NCBI GenBank assembly: GCA_031278835.1
Contig: JAITJP010000128.1
Span: 1-8,262 of the forward strand
Direction of reading: 5' to 3'
DNA length: 8,262 nucleotides
DNA from: Deltaproteobacteria bacterium
Lineage (GTDB): Bacteria > Desulfobacterota > Desulfarculia > Adiutricales > Adiutricaceae
In this document: positions 4,806 to 8,262 of the stretch, in pieces
Numbering within the stretch: position 1 is the first letter of the stretch
Layout of the letters: the number at the start of each line of letters is the position of its first letter
Position numbers and translations under genes: made by a program
Notes under the pieces: model-generated
Database searches by the model: none
Seen by the model: the letters and a program-made list of their open reading frames with translations, nothing else
What the model was told of the DNA's origin: nothing

Positions 4806-6020
4806 TTAAGGATTCGAGGCGCTGGTTTGGGGAGTGGCCATGGTGGTGTAGAGCTCATCCACCGAGGCCAAAACATTGAAAGGCGGATTCCAACCAATGG
4901 TCATGGCCATTTTAATGTTTAGGGCCATGGTTAAAGGGGCCACGTAAGCCTGATTGATTTGGCCGGGCAAGCGGCCAGAGAGAATCTCGTTTAAGGTCTC
5001 GGCCACGAATTGACCGGAACTCATAAAATCGTCGGCGGCCAAGCTCATTAGGACGCCCAGTTTGGTTTCGCCCGGACCGCTTTGGGAAAAAGAGGGCAGG
5101 CGGCCGGCCACAATCGGGGCCAGGATCTCAGGCATGCGACTTTCCATCATGCCGTTGGAAACGGTCAGGTAAATGGCCTGGCTATTTTGGCTAAGCCTTT
5201 CCAAGCAAGAGACTAAATTTCTAAAGGCGGCCTCGGTATCGCTAATCTCGAGTTCGGTTTCACAAGTGACCAGCTCAAAACCCAGCTCCTTGGCCACCCT
5301 TTCAATGGTCGGGACGCCCATGGAAGATTGCCCAGCGCTGGTGACGTCGTAGGGCACCCCCAGGGTCTTAAAACCAAAGACCGTGTGAAACATGGTCAGT
5401 TGTCTTTCGATCTGGCCAGCCAAAACCTGGACGTGCACGTGATCTTTGCCTGAATATTCAACCGTTTCAGAGAGCCCGGCCGCCACGGGATCGGTGGCCG
5501 TGATGGACATGACCGGGGTCTGGTGCTCATCGGTAATCATGAGTTTTCCGGCCACGGTGCCGAAGGCCAAAATAAGATCAATTTCTCCTTGGTCCACCTG
5601 GGCGAGAATTTGTTTTTTTATTTGTGGGTATTTTGATTCTTCCCAGTCGGCTGAATAGAAATGTTCCGGCTTAAAGACCAGCCGCTCACTGGTGGCGTTT
5701 TCGGAAAGCCAGTTCCAAAGTTTTCTGGAATCATTCTTGACCGCATTGGGCGGAGCGGTGGCCTCAATCAAACCCAGCCCCTCCAGGCCGTTAATTAAAC
5801 CCAAAAGGGTCATGTGATAATCGGCGTAAGGCCCGCCTTCCAGGTAAGCCACGCTAAACTTTTTTTCCGGGCTCTCGGGCGGGGCCTGGTCGGCCCAAAG
5901 GGGAGAAGCCAGGGCCAAAAAAAGGCCCAGGCCAAGAGCGGCCGCCCATAGGGCTGGGCCCAACGAAATTGGGCCCAACGAAATTAGGCTTAGCCGGGGC
6001 TGGAGGCGGCTTGGGCTCAT
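4806..6020 (-). CDS. Periplasmic ABC-type solute-binding protein (ABC_sub_bind/TrpX-like)
   Basis: This is a secreted solute-binding protein of the ABC_sub_bind family, some members of which bind tryptophan or other small ligands. From the ATG at 6020 it has 404 residues. A signal peptide has a basic start (SRLQPRL), a hydrophobic core (ALWAAALGLGLFLALAS) and likely cleavage after LWA (residue 43). There is no lipobox cysteine. Family features are LAFGTVAGKLM, TPVMSITATDPVAAGL, the LGV strand of the second lobe, and GRLPGQINQAY...LALNIK-like C-terminal sequence (MALNIKMAMTIGWNPP). I chose ATG 6020 over an upstream TTG because it overlaps the racemase stop as ATGA. No permease or ATPase gene is in the window, so it is an orphan here. 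Ligand unknown. Confidence 0.8.
   Translation of the reverse strand: MSPSRLQPRLSLISLGPISLGPALWAAALGLGLFLALASPLWADQAPPESPEKKFSVAYLEGGPYADYHMTLLGLINGLEGLGLIEATAPPNAVKNDSRKLWNWLSENATSERLVFKPEHFYSADWEESKYPQIKKQILAQVDQGEIDLILAFGTVAGKLMITDEHQTPVMSITATDPVAAGLSETVEYSGKDHVHVQVLAGQIERQLTMFHTVFGFKTLGVPYDVTSAGQSSMGVPTIERVAKELGFELVTCETELEISDTEAAFRNLVSCLERLSQNSQAIYLTVSNGMMESRMPEILAPIVAGRLPSFSQSGPGETKLGVLMSLAADDFMSSGQFVAETLNEILSGRLPGQINQAYVAPLTMALNIKMAMTIGWNPPFNVLASVDELYTTMATPQTSASNP
5956..5985 (-). repeat. Perfect 15-bp tandem duplication in the signal peptide
   Basis: GGGCCCAACGAAATT occurs twice in a row and encodes a repeated ISLGP in the n/h region of the binding protein's signal peptide. It is in frame and harmless, most likely a recent slippage event. 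Confidence 0.85.
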
Positions 6021-7141
6021 AGGGAGTTCAAGCGGCGCCAAGCCTGGGATTTTGAGTGGCGCTCAAAATCATAGGGTTGGCGCTGGTCTCGGCTGGCCGG
6101 GGTTTCCAGTTCCACCTTGACGTCGCGGCTTCTAAAGGCCGTGGCCATGGGCCAATAGCCGGGCCTGAAGGAAACAAAATCGCCAACCTTGGGCTTAATT
6201 TGGCAATGGCTCAGATCCAAGACAGTGTAGCCGGCCGTGGAGCCGACGATGACCGCGCCCGGCCAGAGGCATTCCAGGCCCTCCAGGCTGGTGATTTTAG
6301 GATCGCAGGGGTAGACCTTGCCGGCCTGAAAACGGCCCATGTCCATTAGGGCCCTTGGCACCAGAGAACCGTTGTTGGCCCGAGGCCGTAAGCTAACTTC
6401 CACCACCTCGGCCTCAAGCCGGCAGACGTCGCGGCGCCAGGGTCCGGCCGGCAATTGGCTTTGCCGGTAAAGGTCATAGCCAAAAAGCAAGGGATCGCCC
6501 ATTCGCAACTGGGTAATCGGGCCCGGACCATAGGCGTTTACGAAGGCCAACATGACCGAACCGCCCAGACTAATAACCGGCTGGGCCACTCCCCGGGCCG
6601 CGGCCAAATCCACCAAACTTCGAAGCTGGTCAAAGAGACTGGGCTCGGGCAGCCGGTCACCCAAACAAGCCAGTATTGAGCCAAAACCTCGAAAAATCAA
6701 ATTGGGCAAAGACAAGGCCAAATCCAAGACTTCCGAGAGCTCTCTTAGTTCCAAGCCCTCGCGGTTGTCGCCCAAATTAACCATCAAAATGACTTCATGG
6801 CTTAAGCCCAGGGCCCCGGCCGCCCTATCCAAGAGCTTTAAAACCTCGGGCGAAGATTGTAAACTCCGCCCGAAATTTTGAACCGTTTCCGAGACGCACG
6901 AGGGGGCCGTTAGCTGGATAAGAATTTTGGACTCTCGGGCCAGCAAAGCCTCCAAATGCTTTTCGTGTTTTGGCAAGCCAAATGAAGAAAAGCCTTTATC
7001 GATAAGGGTTTCCACGGCCGGGGAAAATTCCCTTACGGCCTTAAGAACCGGAACGATTTCCAGCCCCAGGCCCGAAGACCAGCTTAAGAGCCTTTGGGCG
7101 TTTTCGCCCAAGGCCTCGACGTCAAAAACGATTTTAGACAT
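6017..7141 (-). CDS. PLP-dependent amino-acid racemase (alanine/ornithine racemase family)
   Basis: This 374-residue protein is a fold-type III PLP enzyme related to ornithine racemase and YhfX-type alanine racemases, which interconvert L- and D-amino acids. Lys34 in IVPVLKAVREF is the predicted PLP Schiff-base lysine. MVNLGDNREGL (about residues 140-150) matches the family's MxxLGDxREG signature, and ISLGGSVML is the likely phosphate-binding turn. The C-terminal domain contains GSTAGYTVLDLSH and KVGDFVSFRPGYWPM, as in these racemases, but where I expect SSDH it has STAGY. It starts 17 bp after sctF and overlaps the next gene by ATGA, so it is part of the operon. It has no signal peptide, so it is cytoplasmic. 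Substrate unknown; decarboxylase activity is less likely. Confidence 0.78.
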   Translation of the reverse strand: MSKIVFDVEALGENAQRLLSWSSGLGLEIVPVLKAVREFSPAVETLIDKGFSSFGLPKHEKHLEALLARESKILIQLTAPSCVSETVQNFGRSLQSSPEVLKLLDRAAGALGLSHEVILMVNLGDNREGLELRELSEVLDLALSLPNLIFRGFGSILACLGDRLPEPSLFDQLRSLVDLAAARGVAQPVISLGGSVMLAFVNAYGPGPITQLRMGDPLLFGYDLYRQSQLPAGPWRRDVCRLEAEVVEVSLRPRANNGSLVPRALMDMGRFQAGKVYPCDPKITSLEGLECLWPGAVIVGSTAGYTVLDLSHCQIKPKVGDFVSFRPGYWPMATAFRSRDVKVELETPASRDQRQPYDFERHSKSQAWRRLNSL

Positions 7142-7158
7142 AAAGCCTGGCCCGATAC

Positions 7159-7407
7159 TTAGGAGGCCCTTTGGGCCATGGACTTAAGGGTATCGGACAA
7201 ACTCTTGACGATGTTGGAAGTCAGCTCCAATAGAGCGCTATATTGGCCCATCTCGTATTGCATTAACAAGAGGTCCTCTTGGGAAACGCCTTTGGTGGGG
7301 TCGGCCGTCATGGCCTGCATGCGCTCTTCAAAGGCGGTGCCCCTTTGCTTGAGCTCGGGCAGAGCGTTTTGTATCCAATTACCAGCGCTACCAAATTCCA
7401 CGGACAT
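7159..7407 (-). CDS. sctF: T3SS needle subunit SctF (EscF/SsaG-like)
   Basis: This 82-residue protein fits the needle-subunit family, whose members polymerise into the hollow extracellular needle. It has a polar N-terminal helix (residues 10-32), a turn with DPTKG (36-40), and a C-terminal helix EDLLLMQYEMGQYSALLELT followed by SNIVKSLSDTLKSMAQRAS. The order L-x-L/M-Q-x-x-x-x-Q-Y-S, then a helix ending in I-K-x-x-x-D and S, closely resembles the tails of EPEC EscF and Salmonella SsaG. It has no signal peptide, as expected for a type III substrate. The ATG has AGGAG 8 nt upstream (7416-7420). An inner-rod (SctI) identity is possible but those proteins are usually longer. Confidence 0.85.
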   Translation of the reverse strand: MSVEFGSAGNWIQNALPELKQRGTAFEERMQAMTADPTKGVSQEDLLLMQYEMGQYSALLELTSNIVKSLSDTLKSMAQRAS

Positions 7408-7425
7408 ATTCCATTCTCCTGTTTT

Positions 7426-7441
7426 GGCTCAAATAAGAGCC
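7426..7441 (-). promoter_or_regulatory. Small hairpin just upstream of the sctF ribosome site
   Basis: GGCTC (7426-7430) and GAGCC (7437-7441) pair perfectly across a 6-nt AT loop, ending 5 nt before the AGGAG of sctF in the mRNA. It could stabilise the 5' end or tune translation of the highly expressed needle gene. The stem is short, so chance is possible. Confidence 0.35.
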
Positions 7442-7459
7442 TTTAATATTTAAACTTAT

Positions 7460-7563
7460 TTAAGTTTTAACCTATACGGATTTGTTTTTATAAAAAATTT
7501 ATTAAGTTTTAACCCATACTAGTTTTTTTTAAAAACTTTAATAAGTTTTGACCCATATGGGTC
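7460..7563 (-). promoter_or_regulatory. Three phased operator-like repeats upstream of sctF
   Basis: In the 187-bp spacer between the chaperone gene and sctF, the motif TAAGTTTT-R-ACC-Y-ATA-Y occurs three times (7460-7477, 7502-7519, 7541-7558). The core of the third is a perfect 14-bp palindrome, GACCCATATGGGTC (7550-7563). The others, AACCTATACGGATT (7469-7482) and AACCCATACTAGTT (7511-7524), are partial dyads. Core centres are 42 and 39 bp apart, near four helical turns. This looks like a multi-site regulator-binding region driving sctF and the genes after it. I cannot place the promoter elements with confidence, and the regulator is unknown. Confidence 0.55.
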
Positions 7564-7594
7564 TTTGATATTGAAAAAATTTAATAAATATCGC

Positions 7595-8005
7595 TTAAAC
7601 CAAATTGACTTCGCGATTTCTAAGCCACCATTCTAGATCGTTTAGAAAGGAAGCGCAAATTTTAGGGACTTCTTCCAATTCCAGTTGGCTGGGATCGAAG
7701 GGCAAGTGAAGGCCCAGGCGTCCAGAAGTGACCGAGATGATTGACCTTCTGGAGTTAAAGGCCCCCGAGGCCAAACGGCCCAGACGCCTGGCCAACTGGT
7801 CGGCCTCATTTTCCTCAAAGGGCCAGGCCCCGAGATCGGCCTGGAAAGCGGCCAAACGCTGACCCTTTTGAATCAACTTAAAGGGCGGCAGATCGGCCAC
7901 CTCGAATTCCACCCAGTCCTGGTCGCTTTTTGGTTGGCGCGACCAACCGGCGGCTTCCCGCACGGCTTGGGCCATTTCCATTAGGCTGGTCAAAGGGATC
8001 TCCAA
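7595..8005 (-). CDS. CesT-like class I T3SS chaperone
   Basis: This 136-residue acidic protein has the layout of class I (CesT/SycE-type) secretion chaperones, which dimerise and hold one or a few substrates ready for export. Visible features are an N-terminal helix (LMEMAQAVREAAGW), beta strands (VEFEVADLPPFKLIQKGQRL, then LAAFQADLGAWP), a helix (ADQLARRLGRLASGAF), strands (SIISVTSGRLGLHLPFD) and a C-terminal helix KICASFLNDLEWWLRN, typical of the family's tail. The longest frame starts with TTG at 8005. A TTG at 7993 has a better ribosome site (GGAG, 6 nt upstream), and an ATG lies at 7981. Its cognate substrate may be the gene just upstream. Identification is by pattern, not by close identity. 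Confidence 0.6.
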   Translation of the reverse strand: MEIPLTSLMEMAQAVREAAGWSRQPKSDQDWVEFEVADLPPFKLIQKGQRLAAFQADLGAWPFEENEADQLARRLGRLASGAFNSRRSIISVTSGRLGLHLPFDPSQLELEEVPKICASFLNDLEWWLRNREVNLV

Positions 8006-8020
8006 GTTTTCTTTAAGCCC

Positions 8021-8097
8021 TCAAGCCAGAATCCGCTTTAAGGGTTTAGCTTATCAAGCCAGGATCCGCTTTAAGGGTTTAGCTTATCAAGCCAGGA
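8021..8097 (-). repeat. 33-bp tandem repeat containing the upstream gene's stop codon
   Basis: A 33-bp unit begins at 8021, repeats at 8054 with one substitution, and starts a third time at 8087 for about 11 bp. On the minus strand each unit starts in CTGGCT TGA TAA, so the last codons and stop of the upstream gene are copied into its 3' spacer. As 33 is a multiple of three, all the stops are in one frame, which is also the frame of the downstream chaperone TTG. Confidence 0.85.
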
Positions 8098-8262
8098 TTT
8101 TATTGCGGGCCTGGTTGGCGCTTTCGGCCATGGCCTCGGCCGTCTGGATGCTCTTGCGGATTAGCTCGGTTAAGGACTCGTTTAGGTCCCTTAAGCGCTC
8201 GGCGCTGGCCTTGGATCTTTCGATGTTGGCGTCCATTTCCTTGACTTCGGCGTCGTATTTGG
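8087..8262 (-). CDS. C-terminal end of an unidentified coiled-coil protein (partial)
   Basis: Only the last 57 residues are in the window; the 5' part lies beyond position 8262. They read KYDAEVKEMDANIERSKASA and continue to a C-terminal NQARNKILA followed by TGA (8087-8089). The sequence is charged, Ala/Glu-rich, free of Pro and Gly, and has heptad-like hydrophobic spacing, so it should be one long helix or coiled coil. Lying directly upstream of a secretion chaperone, it may be a secreted protein such as a translocator or tip component, whose C-termini are often helical. I cannot assign a family from this fragment. Confidence 0.75.
   Translation of the reverse strand, partial: KYDAEVKEMDANIERSKASAERLRDLNESLTELIRKSIQTAEAMAESANQARNKILA

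Noticed and set aside
6021..6041. Upstream TTG start adding seven residues to the binding protein
   Set aside because: The ATG at 6020 gives the classic ATGA coupling with the racemase stop and a better signal-peptide N-terminus.
7460..7563. Possible CRISPR-like array
   Set aside because: The repeats are short, degenerate and only three, with AT-rich related intervals rather than unique spacers; operator sites fit better.
7567..7592. GATATT/AATATC inverted repeat after the chaperone stop as a terminator
   Set aside because: The stem is 6 AT pairs with a 14-nt loop and no following U run, too weak to call.
1..8262. tRNA, rRNA, transposase or integrase genes
   Set aside because: None seen on either strand; no insertion-sequence ends flank the racemase/binding-protein pair.

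Overview
The window carries a type III secretion system (T3SS) locus from a Gram-negative bacterium. Every gene I can support lies on the minus strand, so transcription runs from the right end to the left. The coding DNA is GC-rich with many GGCC-containing Ala/Gly codons, while the spacers are AT-rich with long A/T homopolymers. TTG and GTG starts are common. The short EscF/SsaG-like needle protein and the mixture of genes would fit a deltaproteobacterial (Desulfobacterota-like) host, but that assignment is inference only.

Layout in transcription order: (1) the 3' end of an unidentified coiled-coil protein (8262-8087), possibly a secreted or translocon protein; (2) a 33-bp tandem repeat that includes its stop codon; (3) a CesT-like class I secretion chaperone (8005-7595); (4) a 187-bp AT-rich spacer with three phased operator-like repeats; (5) sctF, the needle subunit (7407-7159); (6) a PLP-dependent alanine/ornithine-racemase-family enzyme (7141-6017); (7) a periplasmic ABC-type solute-binding protein (6020-4806), coupled to the racemase by an ATGA overlap; (8) an SctP-like needle-length regulator with a repetitive Pro/Gly-rich N-terminal half (4744-3572); (9) sctQ, the cytoplasmic sorting-platform protein (3461-2229), with a strong internal start that would yield a separate SctQ-C; (10) sctR, an export-gate membrane protein (2236-1586), overlapping sctQ; (11) a STAS anti-anti-sigma protein (1494-1144); (12) an RsbW/SpoIIAB-type ATPase kinase (1044-631); (13) about 550 bp of non-coding DNA made of two tandem copies of a 281-bp repeat.

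How they fit together: F, P, Q and R are structural or assembly parts of one injectisome. The STAS/kinase pair is the core of a partner-switching circuit like the BtrV/BtrW pair known to control T3SS in Bordetella; its PP2C phosphatase is not in the window. The racemase and the orphan binding protein are not standard injectisome genes, yet they sit between the needle gene and the needle-length gene with operon-like spacing. This is the most unusual part of the locus. The usual sctS, sctT and sctU do not follow sctR here.
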